This document shows positions 20,605-30,211 of a DNA stretch of 64,000 nucleotides, one piece after another (positions within the stretch are counted from its first letter, which is position 1; each line of letters begins with the position of its first letter). Under the pieces are notes generated by a model. The model made no database searches, was not told the origin of the DNA, and worked only from the letters and a program-made list of their open reading frames with translations. The DNA is taken from the NCBI GenBank assembly GCA_036898135.1, contig CM072516.1:58998176-59062175 (forward strand). Reading direction: 5' to 3'. Both the position numbers and the translations under genes were made by a program. This stretch comes from Oncomelania hupensis (taxonomy: Eukaryota > Mollusca > Gastropoda > Littorinimorpha > Pomatiopsidae).

Positions 20605-21262
20605 CAATTTATTAAATAATTTCACTAAGAAATCTATAACACTGCTACCAGCATATTTAAAAAATTCGCCAATAAGCCCGTCTGGTCCAGGAGATTTACC
20701 ACGCTTTAACTTCCAAATAGCTTGTAAAACTTCATCTCTTGTAATTAGTCTGTCTAAAACTTCTTCATAGTTTTGAACAAAGTCTGGGTCCCCACCTAAA
20801 TGTTCATCATCCGTATCTAAAACAGCATTGAAATGTTCATACCATGCATCGATAGTAATGTCATTTTTTGGCTGAGTTCGTCTGCCAAACAACCTACTAA
20901 TTTCTTGCCAAAACACCTGCTGGTTGCCTATCGATGAAATCAATTTATTGAACTGAGTATCATTAAACAACTTCTTTTTTCTACATATGAACTTCTTATA
21001 TTCCCTACGTGCTCTACAGTAGCTTTGTCTCTTTTCACAAGTAGGATGTTTTTTAAATTGTCTAAGTAATTTTCGTACATTTCTCCTTTCATCCGAACAC
21101 TCCCTATCAAACCATGCACAATAGCTCGTCTCGCCAACAATAAGTCTCCTCTTCATACAATCAGCTTTCTGCTTGACAAAATTATTAAACACTCCAATCG
21201 CTTCATTTATATTAAGATCAAGCAAGTTCAAGGCTCTTTGAAAAACAGACTTTGCTTCATGA
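20605..21262 (-). pseudogene. Non-LTR retrotransposon fragment, EN-RT linker and start of RT
   Basis: A minus-strand open frame of about 215 codons of LINE-like sequence: basic linker 'CAWFDRECSDERR', then 'SRLFGRRTQPKNDI', 'ITRDEVLQAIWKLKRGKSPGPDG', the last being the conserved N-terminal RT motif. RT catalytic motifs (xADD) are missing because the copy is cut at 20605. The N-terminal residues of the longer open frame (from 21263 up) are microsatellite and family L sequence, not protein. Clade cannot be assigned from this part. Confidence 0.7.
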
Positions 21263-21265
21263 GAG

Positions 21266-21276
21266 AGAGAGAGAGA

Positions 21277-21310
<34 letters not shown>
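21266..21310. repeat. (GA)n and (GATT)n microsatellite
   Basis: (ga)n near 21268-21281 followed by (gatt)n to 21308. The (gatt)n sits exactly at the 3' end of family L copy 3 and may be its tail. Confidence 0.9.
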
Positions 21311-21311
<1 letters not shown>

Positions 21312-21875
21312 GCTTTAGGTCCAGCGGACTCTTCCGAGCCAAATCAGGACCGGACAACCCCCGATCCGCATAAAAGATCTGCTGAAACAACCCTAGTGGG
21401 AAAACTGTATGCCCTCCACCGGCCAGTCACTTTACAATAAAGACATCCCACTCAGGGGACTGCTGAGGCTTTACCCCAACTAATCGAACCCCCGGTTACA
21501 AAAACAAAATAGAATACAAACATCATTATAAATTATAAACAAAACACATAGGCTACATATAAAATGCCTATATTGCTAAATAATAACATCATATGAAGCC
21601 CTAGTGACCACCCGGTAGAAAGCGTCCAATACTCCCAAGCTGATCCAACAGACCCCATACACAAACAAGGAGTCTTGTCCAGGAAGAGTTTTCAAGAAAA
21701 AAAGGTAGGTCATTGATCAAGCGAAGAAGAAGATAGTATAGCAGAGTGATAGGACAGAGCAGGAATGGGAAAGAGCAAATGAGGAAGACAGCGACAGTGG
21801 GAATTTAAAGCACTAAATTTCCAGAAAGTGGGGATACTATTTATACTGAAACCCCCGGCACTCCAACGGGGGTAC
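21309..21875 (-). mobile_element. Family L retroposon, copy 3
   Basis: Complete in minus orientation, from the 5' end 'cccccgttggagtgccggg' near 21875 to the 3' end 'tccgctggacctaaagcaa' at 21310, followed by an (aatc)n tail in place of the atgta-type tail of copies 2 and 5. Confidence 0.9.
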
Positions 21876-21994
21876 TGTTGCCGCAGTGAATCGGTCATGC
21901 CTATAAAGGAAAGACAGGTTTTCAACTGGGGCTTTCACTTTTCCCTTTATAGGTTAGAACAATCTACAGTGGCAAGATTGCTCATGACCCCAAG

Positions 21995-22002
<8 letters not shown>

Positions 22003-22027
<25 letters not shown>
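22003..22027. repeat. (GA)n microsatellite
   Basis: Short pure GA array directly before the right 73-bp repeat. Confidence 0.9.
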
Positions 22028-22030
<3 letters not shown>

Positions 22031-22099
22031 GTCAAAACATAAGTTTTTTGGGTAAGTACAGTAACATCAACATACATTTCAATGCATTTGAGTCAAAAA
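22027..22099. repeat. 73-bp direct repeat, right copy
   Basis: See 20532-20604. Confidence 0.9.
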
Positions 22100-22660
22100 T
22101 ACAATCAAAAGTTAAACTGATTTCCCCAATACACAATATAAAGTTAAACTTACTCAAGAATTAAGAAGTACATTATGCAACATACTTGTTGTCACAAAAC
22201 AAATATTTGGATTTATCATCAGCAACAGTATTGTTGTCTTTACCATTCTAATCATCATCAACAACAAAACAATTACAATCCATCCAAAACAATTAAATAA
22301 GGTGTACGAGTCCTTTTCTAAATTTTGAGATTCCACAATTTGGTTTGTCAGGGAAGGAAAACCATTTCAGCAGCGATATAAATGCATACTGGAAGTACAC
22401 ATTGCTCGCACCTTCGATTTTAAAGGACAACAACTCGCGATACAACACTGAATGGTCGGCTATGGAAGTCTTCGATGTGGGCTTTGCGTGAATTAGTTGG
22501 ACACTCATTTATCACGATTGCTACTTCAGCGATTTGGAAAAAAATGTGGACGCACACAAACAAACTTTTCTGCATCAGTTTTCGTATTTGGTGCGTAATT
22601 GATGCACCACTGTGCTTAATCGGGAACATTGCTAGGAGCACTATACAGAAAATGCTTACA
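22100..22660. other. Non-coding sequence, nothing recognised
   Basis: No supported gene or known repeat. Short frames only. Confidence 0.35.
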
Positions 22661-22661
22661 G

Positions 22662-22720
22662 GTAATACAGGGTCTAGCGGACTACCAAGGCGGAACCGAA
22701 TCAGGACCACAGAAAACCAA
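22662..22720 (-). mobile_element. Family L retroposon, 3' end scrap
   Basis: 'acagggtctagcggacta' and 'ccgaatcaggaccaca' match the 3' end of copy 6 (61073-61110). The rest of the element is missing. Confidence 0.6.
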
Positions 22721-22754
22721 AATCTGTTAAACCGTCAAAACGTTACACCATTAT

Positions 22755-22975
22755 AACTAGAAGGGTAAAGCCCCCATGAATCCATGCTTCTTATTTAACT
22801 TGCAATATTTAACATAATATGAGCAACAGAAAAGAAAAAGAAAATGAGACATTAAACGCAAATACCGACTTTGATCTTTCGATGCTCTTGACCTTGAGAT
22901 GACCTTAACCTCCTGTTCCAAATACACTCATGTACAATCAAATAAACTATAGCAAAAGTTGTATTATGCCAGTAA
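22755..22975. repeat. Family N interspersed repeat
   Basis: Shares 'cttgcaatatttaaca', 'taccgactttgatctttc' and 'gcaaaagttgtattatgcc' with 19318-19830 and 23343-23600. Confidence 0.6.
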
Positions 22976-23001
22976 CGCAGTTGGCTCCGTGGTTTACGCG
23001 A

Positions 23002-23071
23002 TGTACTCGAATGTTAGACAATAACAGCCTGTACAGCCCGTGATTCAAAGTTCGTTAACGGCCAGGAGTAA

Positions 23072-23154
<83 letters not shown>

Positions 23155-23228
23155 GCGATGTATTCGAATGTTAGACATTAACAGCCTGTACAGCCCGTGA
23201 TTCAAAGTTCGTTAACGGCCAGGATTAA

Positions 23229-23294
<66 letters not shown>

Positions 23295-23304
23295 CATAAT
23301 AATA
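23002..23304. repeat. Tandem pair of a ~150-bp unit with (AAT)n tails
   Basis: Two head-to-tail units start at about 23002 and 23153. Each has 'acgcgatgta', 'tcgaatgttagaca', 'cagcctgtacagcccgtg' and 'gttaacggccagga', followed by about 75 bp of (aat)n. The unit looks like a retroposon plus tail duplicated together. Confidence 0.9.
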
Positions 23305-23342
23305 AGTTTAAAAATAAATTACAAATAGTATTAATAATTTAA

Positions 23343-23705
23343 AATTAGAAGGACAAAAACCCATATGACGCACATGCTCCTTATGGAACTTGCAATATTT
23401 AACATTAAAATGAATGCCCAGAGAAAAACTAAATGTAACGGTGGCATTAAAACGCAAAGTCATACCAACTTTGATCTTTCTATGCTCTTGATCTTGAGAT
23501 GACCTTGACCTCCAGCTCTAAATACACATGTAAGATCAAATACATTACAGCAAAAGATGCATTATGCCAAAAAAGCCAGTGACCTTGGAATGACCTTGAC
23601 TTTCAATGGCATTGACTATAATGTGGCTTCTGATGCTCATATATTCTCAATTAACCAGAGTTTCCTACCCCCAAAATGAATTTCAAGAACAGCACAGTGA
23701 AAAAT
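23343..23705. repeat. Family N interspersed repeat
   Basis: Begins 'agaaggacaaaaaccc' and contains 'gaccttgaatg' and 'tgaccttgac'-type words. Closely parallels 19318-19870. Confidence 0.6.
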
Positions 23706-23712
23706 AGGAACT

Positions 23713-23750
23713 ATCCTATCCTATCCTATCCTTTCCCGTAATTCTAGGAC
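23713..23750 (-). mobile_element. RTE LINE tail scrap
   Basis: (ctatc)n is the complement of the (gatag)n tail, followed by the complement of the final RTE codons ('tttcccgtaattct'). Only the last ~35 bp remain. Confidence 0.6.
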
Positions 23751-23811
23751 ACTCAGCCCTCTATCATTTGTCTCACCGACGCCATTCACATTGGCATTCC
23801 CAAATACTAAC

Positions 23812-24815
23812 CTTTCCTATCCCTTAACTCAAAGGTCATAGGGGCACCACACATATGCCCACGTACCCTACGTTGTGAGGTAAGCACATTTTTAGCATCG
23901 TTGTGGTGTACATGCAAACATCCGCGCGTGTGTGTGTAGGTGGTCGCACTCCAACGGTTTTGTGAGGTGGTTGAGATAAATGTATAGGTGATATACTTGG
24001 TAGCTCAGCACGTGGTTTCTAAGGTGGGCACTGTGGAGCATGGGAAAATGTACCTAAAAAAATTTGGTACCTCACAACCCCGTCAGAAAGTCTTACACAC
24101 AACCTCATAACCTACGGTACGTAAACGCAGATGATTGTTTAACCAGCGTACTCCATCTTTCCCTATCATCGGCAACCCTGATGGTTTCGCTCAGTGTCAA
24201 ACCAGTCCATTCTTGAATGTTGTCCTCCCACCTCTTTTTCGGTCTCCCTCTTCTTCTGCCTCCTTGCACTGTGCCTTGCAAGATGGTATTTGCAAGACCT
24301 GATGATCTGGCGACATGGCCATACCATCGGAGTTTCCGTTTTTTCACCACTTTGAGCAGGTCATCGTGTTGTCCAATGGCTTGTGTGATGGTCTGTCGGA
24401 CTTCGTCGTTGGTGATTTGCTGGGTATAGGAAATGGCCAGAAGTCTTCTGTAGCACCTCATCTCCATGCGTTGTATTCTTCATTGTAGATCTGCTGTTAG
24501 GGTCCATGTTTCGCAAGCATATAGGAAGATGGAGATGACAAGGGAGCGCAGCAGTCTTACCTTGGAATGTAGGCTGATGGTCCTGTCTTTCCAAATTGGC
24601 TTTAACCTCGCCAGGGCAGCAGTTGTTTGTGCGATCCTGGAGAGGACTTCCTGTCAGGACCCATTGTCTAATACAATGGCTCCTAAATATTTGAAGCTAT
24701 GCACAGTGTTGAGGGATTGGCCTTGGACTTTGATGTCCGTGTTGATGCCATTGGTGTTGTTGGTCATCACTTTGGTCCTCTCTGCACTTATTTCCATTCC
24801 ACAGGAACATTGCAC
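23812..24815 (-). mobile_element. RTE LINE fragment, C-terminal third, split by family M
   Basis: Minus-strand sequence from the 'KTKVMTNNT' region at 24808 through 'KRKLRWYGHV' (around 24335) and 'RRRGRPKKRW' (around 24240) to the tail at 23812. It is split at 23853-24129 by a family M element, which separates the last ~40 bp. Several frames are broken. Confidence 0.85.
23853..24129 (+). mobile_element. Family M repeat, copy 2, MITE-like with inverted ends
   Basis: Inserted between 'ggcaccaca' and 'gatgattg' of the RTE. A 20-bp segment at 23862-23881 (cgtaccctacgttgtgaggt) recurs inverted at 24102-24121 with 3 mismatches. About 275 bp and non-coding. The exact ends and the target duplication, perhaps the dinucleotide CA, are unresolved. 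Confidence 0.7.
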
Positions 24816-24819
24816 AGTT

Positions 24820-25042
24820 TCCAGGAACAATTATCATCGCACAAAGAGCATAATGCAACAAGGTCAAAACTACTTTTATACTCATCGTAACGGCATACCA
24901 CACAACAGCAGCTACTAGTATAACACTTACACACTTTTGCTATAAAAATAATTGATCTAGATTAAACATTTAGGCGTTCATATACCACGCCCTCAAATTT
25001 GTTCACAATGACAGTGTTGAATTTATGGTCCTGAACAGTGAA
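24820..25042. other. Probable 3' UTR or flank of the minus-strand gene
   Basis: Downstream, on the minus strand, of the stop at 25043. No frame and no clear polyadenylation signal was identified. Confidence 0.3.
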
Positions 25043-25315
25043 TCAATAGTAGTATTTAATTTGTGCAGCCAAATCATAAATGTTCTTTGACTTAAACTCC
25101 TGAAGGGACTTGTATTTGTAGTATGCACTCTTCCGTTGTTTGTAGTCTGTCTGGCTGTATTTTCTTTCTAGTATTTTTCCTGACCTTGATTTGTTCACCA
25201 GCAGTGCTTCAGGTGTGCCTCCGTCTTCATGTTGATCCTCCAAAGTAGTAATGCTACTTGTACTAGTTGTAGAATGTCCCAGCAAAGCCATCTGTTCGGT
25301 CAGTCTTTCCAGGTC
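25043..25315 (-). CDS. Probable last coding exon of an unidentified host gene
   Basis: A strong 3' splice site (pyrimidine-rich cttttctttcttcag/GAC) sits at 25316, followed by an open frame of 90 codons to a stop at 25043. The peptide is protein-like: DLERLTEQMALLG, an acidic/Ser-Thr stretch, then a basic, Lys/Tyr-rich end (QRKSAYYKYKSLQEF...). It is not repeat-derived as far as I can see. Exons at 28633-28730 and 31986-32105 lie upstream on the same strand. The donor there leaves phase 1, whereas this frame needs phase 0, so at least one exon between them is unseen or the gene model differs. I do not recognise the family. Confidence 0.55.
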   Translation of the reverse strand, partial: DLERLTEQMALLGHSTTSTSSITTLEDQHEDGGTPEALLVNKSRSGKILERKYSQTDYKQRKSAYYKYKSLQEFKSKNIYDLAAQIKYYY

Positions 25316-25446
25316 CTGAAGAAAGAAAAGCACAAACTCCCTATAATTATAAGGACAATATAATTATTTGAGGTTTGAAGAAACATATCAAAAGTCTACG
25401 TCATTAATTCCGATTTAGGTGTGTTTGTAGGAAAGATGGGGGGACG

Positions 25447-25488
25447 AGGAGAGAGAGAGAGAAAGAGAGAGAGAGAGGGGGGGGAAGG
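25447..25488. repeat. (GA)n / G-rich tract
   Basis: Impure GA array ending in gggggggg. Confidence 0.85.
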
Positions 25489-25554
25489 AAGGGATAGTAG
25501 CTGTGTGTAAAATATCCTGTATTTATTTCGTTAGGTACAAACATTAATATAGAC

Positions 25555-25640
25555 TGAAAGGGCAAAGCCAATAATTCACATGCCCCTTAGTGAACTTATT
25601 CACAATATCCTACATGAAAGTGAGTACCTAGTATGGATTT
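25555..25640. repeat. Family N scrap
   Basis: 'gggcaaagccaa', 'cacatgccccttagtgaac' and 'catgaaagtgagtacc' match the start of family N copies. Confidence 0.5.
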
Positions 25641-25775
25641 AGTTTGTGAAAAAAGAAAAAGAAAATAAGAAACAAACCGGCTGTATTAAACCATTTCTTA
25701 TGCCTACCAAAAATGCAGAGTTTGAAACAAGGCTACTATTCATGAAGTCATTGTGAGAATAACAGGTTAATTCAC

Positions 25776-26215
25776 CGCATGCCCGCCTACTCAACAGCGT
25801 GAGGTGGTCATTGTTATACAATCATTGCGAGCTTCACAATACTTCTTAACAAATTTGACGTAATAGTAGGCTATGCTGGCTGTGCAATTTTAACATAATT
25901 ACTGAGCAGTGATGAATGTTTTTTCATCAAGAGAAAGGCCAAAACTGTTACTTTGAAAATGAATGCCCTTTGGAAATGTTTGCCATGAGCTACCCTGGAG
26001 AGGTATGTGTGTGCGTGTGTGTTTGTACTTTTGAATATGTCAGCAGTATTGTGAGGTGATTGAAATAAATACATAGAAGACATAGTGGTGAACTCCGCCA
26101 GTGGTTTGTGAGGTCTTCATTGCAATGTCATAGGAAAATGTACCTCATAAAACTGTCCACCTCTCAATCCCGTTAGAGATACCAACCTCATATATGTACA
26201 TCAACGCAGCTGATT
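25776..26215 (+). mobile_element. Family M repeat, copy 3
   Basis: Longest copy: 'cagcgtgaggtggtcattg', the central 'ttttaacataattactgagcag' block shared with 16740-16800, and the 3' part 'ggaaaatgtacctcataaaa' shared with 24045 and 32830. The end is near 'acctcatatatgtac'. Confidence 0.6.
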
Positions 26216-26357
26216 TTGAAGTGTCTGTAATACTTTGCTCTTCACTTGATCAAGCAATCATATCAAACTACATATCGGTTGGTTAGGAAGAAAAAAAGAT
26301 ATTGCAAAATAAAAACATCAATATTGCATGCAACGGACCAACCCACAGACTGATATT

Positions 26358-26605
26358 AAATGTATGCTCTTTAAAAATGTATGCCCTGTGCTACCCTTGC
26401 GTGGTATGTGTGTGCATATAGTAAGTATGCCAGCGGTATTGTGAGGTAATATAAATACATGCATACATGCATAGGACACTAGAGAATTTGGCAAGGGGGG
26501 GTTTGAGATAGGTGCTGTGAGGTCATATGAAAATGTACCCCACAAAACCGAGTCTTCCACACAACCTCATATTGCTATGTACATAAGTCTTAGAGTTGGC
26601 CGGTG
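26358..26605 (+). mobile_element. Family M repeat, copy 4 (partial)
   Basis: Contains 'gccagcggtattgtgaggt' and 'gaaaatgtaccccacaaaac', paralleling 26040-26170. The 5' part is missing. Confidence 0.55.
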
Positions 26606-26719
26606 GTTTACTGTACGTCCACTTCACATACACACTCCATCGACACAGTGCAAAACATGGAAGCTGATGGACAAGCATGCATTGGATTTGGATAAAAAAT
26701 CTAGTATTTGTAATTAATC

Positions 26720-27585
26720 AATTGTTATGTTTTATTGTATTAAGATTACTTGAAATCTAAATGATTAATTTGTAATAATAATTATTATTAAATTTATTTA
26801 AAATTATTGTATACACGTTATGTCTTAGTTCAATACATTTATAAAATAACATGCAGTGACCAAGAATTGCTGAAAATTAACAAGCATACTCTTTGCTACG
26901 TACTATATCAAATGTAATAAGCGTATTTTCATAAAATGGCGTATGCCTGTAATTATTAACCCCGCCTGTATACATGGGTTTCACTCTGTCTCTCTGTCTG
27001 TGTGTGTGTGTGCCCAGCAATATTTCTGGTAATTACAATCCCGCTGAATTCAAACTTAGCATACAGGTTTCCTTCAATGACTGGTCGATGCACAATTAAA
27101 ATAAAAATAACATTCTTAACTTTTTCTGAAGGGTCACAGCCTCAATGCAGAGCTTAAATCAATAATATAAAAAAAATCTTTGCTGATTATTGCTCGATGG
27201 AGCTAATTCTTCAAGTCCCAGGAATGTGTGCAATAAAAAACTGGGTGGATGGCGATGTACGGAAAGTGATGGTTTTTTTGGTGTGGAGTGTGAGTGTATA
27301 ATGGTCACGTTAGTGTCCTGCACCTGTTAATAATTAACATCTTTAACATAACTTAGGTACACTTTTAATAACAAAGGTCTAGAAATATGTGTAAGTAATG
27401 GTGAAGAGTGTGTATAACATTCTAGCGCGTATGTTGGTATAGATCGCAGCACGAGCTCTACCAGGCTGAATAAAAATGCTATATATGTCAAATTAGATTA
27501 TATTACTTCATTATCTTTTGATCCCCATAACTTCTCGCTCTATTCACGTCATTTTAAAGTCATCTTAAAATGAACATGAAAGCAA
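26720..27585. other. AT-rich sequence, nothing recognised
   Basis: Intronic position if the minus-strand gene model is right. It includes a short (tg)n near 27000. An exon missing from that model could lie here, but I could not find one by eye. Confidence 0.35.
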
Positions 27586-27589
27586 ATGG

Positions 27590-27905
27590 CGAGGGTTGCG
27601 GTCGAGTGGTAAAACGCGAGACTAACTTTCCTTGTCCATAGGCTAGAATCCAATGGTTACTGACGGGTGTGGGATCGATCCAGCATGGCGTTATGTTTTT
27701 TCGAATATTATTTTCTTTCGACTCGGGCAACGGCTCGGGGGTTTTCTCCGGGTATTTCGGTTTGCTCACCCAGCAAAATAAAAATAAAAAACACAACTAA
27801 TATTAGGTAGGTTGAGTTTGGGTGCGCCACAGGTTACAACGACACCTTCCCCAGGGGAGACGGCCCAGAATTTCCCGATAAAAAGGGACAATAAAATGTG
27901 AAAAA
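27590..27905 (+). mobile_element. SINE-E, tRNA-like SINE (decayed)
   Basis: Degenerate A box 'ggtcgagtggtaaaacgc' and B box 'gggatcgatcc' are followed by 'cgactcgggcaacggctc' and 'ttttctccgggtatttcgg', a block like those found in several invertebrate SINEs. A similar block in the other orientation is at about 63245-63285. Confidence 0.45.
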
Positions 27906-28040
27906 ATGCTCACGTCAGAAATGAAAATGACAATCCCGCAAAGGGGGAAAGGGGAAACTAGCTGACAATGTGACACTAGTCAATGATGATTCTCCTAATT
28001 AATTTGATATTCTGCAGACTGCTTGACTAAAATTATTCCA

Positions 28041-28455
28041 ACCTATTTGGAAGATCTACAACGAAGAATACAAAGCATGGAGATGAGGTGCTACAGAAGA
28101 CTTCAGGCCATTTCCTATACTCAGCACATCACCAACAACAGACCCACAGACCATCACACTTCCATTGGACAACATGATGACATGCTCACAGTGGTGAAGA
28201 AATGGAAACTCCGATGGTATGGCCACGTCACCAGAGCATCAGGCCTCGCAAAAACTATCCTACAAGGCACGGTGCAAGAAGGCAGAAGAAGAGGGAGACA
28301 GAAAAAGAGGTGGGAGGACAACATTCGAGATTGGACTGGTTTGACACTGAACGAAGCCATGAGGGTTGCTGAAAACAGAGAAAGATGGAGTACGCTGGTT
28401 AAACGATCATCTGTGCTGCCCCAACGACCTTTGAGTTGCGGGATAGGATAGGGTA
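28041..28455 (+). mobile_element. RTE LINE, 3'-terminal fragment
   Basis: Open frame from 'LQRRIQSMEMRCYRRL' to the C-terminus and ggata tail. A deletion shortens the segment after 'TQHITNN', shifting the frame locally. 5'-truncated. Confidence 0.85.
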
Positions 28456-28632
28456 GGGACAGTATTAAAAAATAACTGTGTAACTCTTATACATTTTCTG
28501 AAAAATTAGTACATTTTCTAAACAAATAAAAGGACATTTTAAAAATATTTTTACTAGTATTTTTTAATTTTTATGTTTTATGTTTTAATTTTGTTAGTTA
28601 TTTTTTAGTTACTTAAATATTAATCTACTTAC

Positions 28633-28730
28633 CTGATTTATTGTTTGCAGGACACTTGGCTAATGCAGCCATTAGCTGCCCTCTTCCATAGTGACAGTAG
28701 AGAAACCTTTTTTCAAATCCATTGGTGCAA
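28633..28730 (-). CDS. Probable internal exon of the unidentified host gene
   Basis: 98 nt bounded by 'tatattttccag/TTG' on the acceptor side and 'AATCAG/gtaagt' (near-perfect consensus) on the donor side. It is open in the frame set by the exon at 31986-32105: that exon ends in AG (phase 2) and this one supplies T to make Ser. It encodes Cys-, His- and aromatic-rich sequence (FEKRFLYCHYGRGQLMAAL). The 'CHYG' here echoes 'CHFG' in the previous exon. The exon ends in phase 1. Function unknown. Confidence 0.6.
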
Positions 28731-28985
28731 CTGGAAAATATAGAGAAAAAACATGTGTGATAGTAGTTTATAATTAGAACCTCAGCTTCATAAATTAATT
28801 TAATGCATCCAATTGAGAGTAACAGCAGAAGACTGTGCTACCCTAAGCAGAACATGTTTAAAGCTGCAAGGCGTCCAGTGCGGTAGCAATGGAGTTCGCA
28901 TGTGTAAAATAATGTTTGCTTTCAGTTATGTTCTTGTGAATGGCATAATTAGGTGTTACAAACAAGCGTCTTTCTCGCTGTTCCT

Positions 28986-29830
28986 TTTGACTATTTTAGC
29001 CTCTACTAGCGAGGCACCTCCACTTATCAACCAGGCTGGGTCGATGGCTGTGGCGTGCGAATACGATTCCAGGTCTCGTGGTCGGCGGTGGCAGTACAGA
29101 AGTTGAAACCGCGGCAGTCGTCGTCTCAGCTTGCGCAGAAGCGCTTTCTGCTCCGTCGGAGGACTTGTCCACAGTTCTTGCCATTCTCTGAAATCGAGAT
29201 GATCGGGAGCCCAAAGATGGTGCAGCTCTGCTTCTTGCAGAAGTTAATTCCAGGAGACGTTCAGACGCGCGGACACTGCGGCGTGCCGATAGGAGGAGGA
29301 TGCACCGTCCCGTGGGTTACACGCCAGAAGTTGAAGCCACCGCAGCTGTCCGCGAGAGATTCCGACACGACTCTCCACTTCACACTACAACTTTCATCTT
29401 CTCTATTGTTGGGCTCCTCTGGCCGGGCGGCGGTTGCTCTGCGTGGAAGGGCCCTCCTCGTTCCGTCTCCGTCCGCCCGGCCTCTGGCTGCCCATTACCT
29501 TTTTTTAACTATTGGGCGACGTGGAGTTCCCTGTGGAGAGTGGCGACCTCCGGACAACAGGTGTTTTCACCGCCAGCGGCATTCTGCGTTTTGCCTACCC
29601 TCCTTCACGTGGCCTCTACTTGGTCATCTTCTTGCGGCTCCATCGGCCCATTCTTCTACGGCCTCTTCGGCACCTTTCGTCCGGCCTTTCCGTGGCGTCC
29701 TGTTTGGCACCCTTACAGTCATTTTCGCAGCTGCTTCGTGCGCTCCACACCCATGCATTCGCACTTCACTTTCCGTCCTGATTCATCGTGCCTTCATCAT
29801 CTGAATGTCGCAGCTAGCTTTTGAAGTCAC
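28986..29830. other. GC-rich stretch with long overlapping frames, unidentified
   Basis: Markedly higher GC than its surroundings, with open frames of 249 codons (29055-29804) and 174 codons (29300-29824) in two plus frames. Two related segments near 29085 and 29325 ('cagaagttgaa' followed by a Gly/Ala-type GC tract) suggest an internal duplication. The translations show no motif I recognise and low-complexity composition. It could be part of a retroelement or a CpG-rich regulatory region in the second intron of the minus-strand gene model. Confidence 0.3.
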
Positions 29831-30211
29831 CATCCTACCGCAACACGTCTTCTTACATCATACTGCCTTCACTCATCCAGTCCCCTATACGCTCCGTTTC
29901 CGGGAACGGTAATCTACTTAACGCAACGCACCTCCACTCACTGCCACAACGACCCGACAGCAGGCGCAACATCATGCCAGTCTCTCACATGCCTCACAAA
30001 CTGTTGGTGTTGGTTGTTGAATATACTATGCAGCAAATACATTATTTTGAGTGTCTACCTATTGTAGGCCTGTCAATATTGGTTTGTAATTACATACCCC
30101 AGGTATGCTACTACAATTGATAAAGTCAGAAATACAGTGATAATAATGATGGTGGTAATGCTCTAAAAAATAATACAAGACATGCTTACAAAAATATGCA
30201 TAACACAGTAG

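Noticed and set aside
29055..29824. A host gene in the GC-rich island
   Set aside because: Two overlapping frames of similar length and no recognisable domain; listed only as unidentified.
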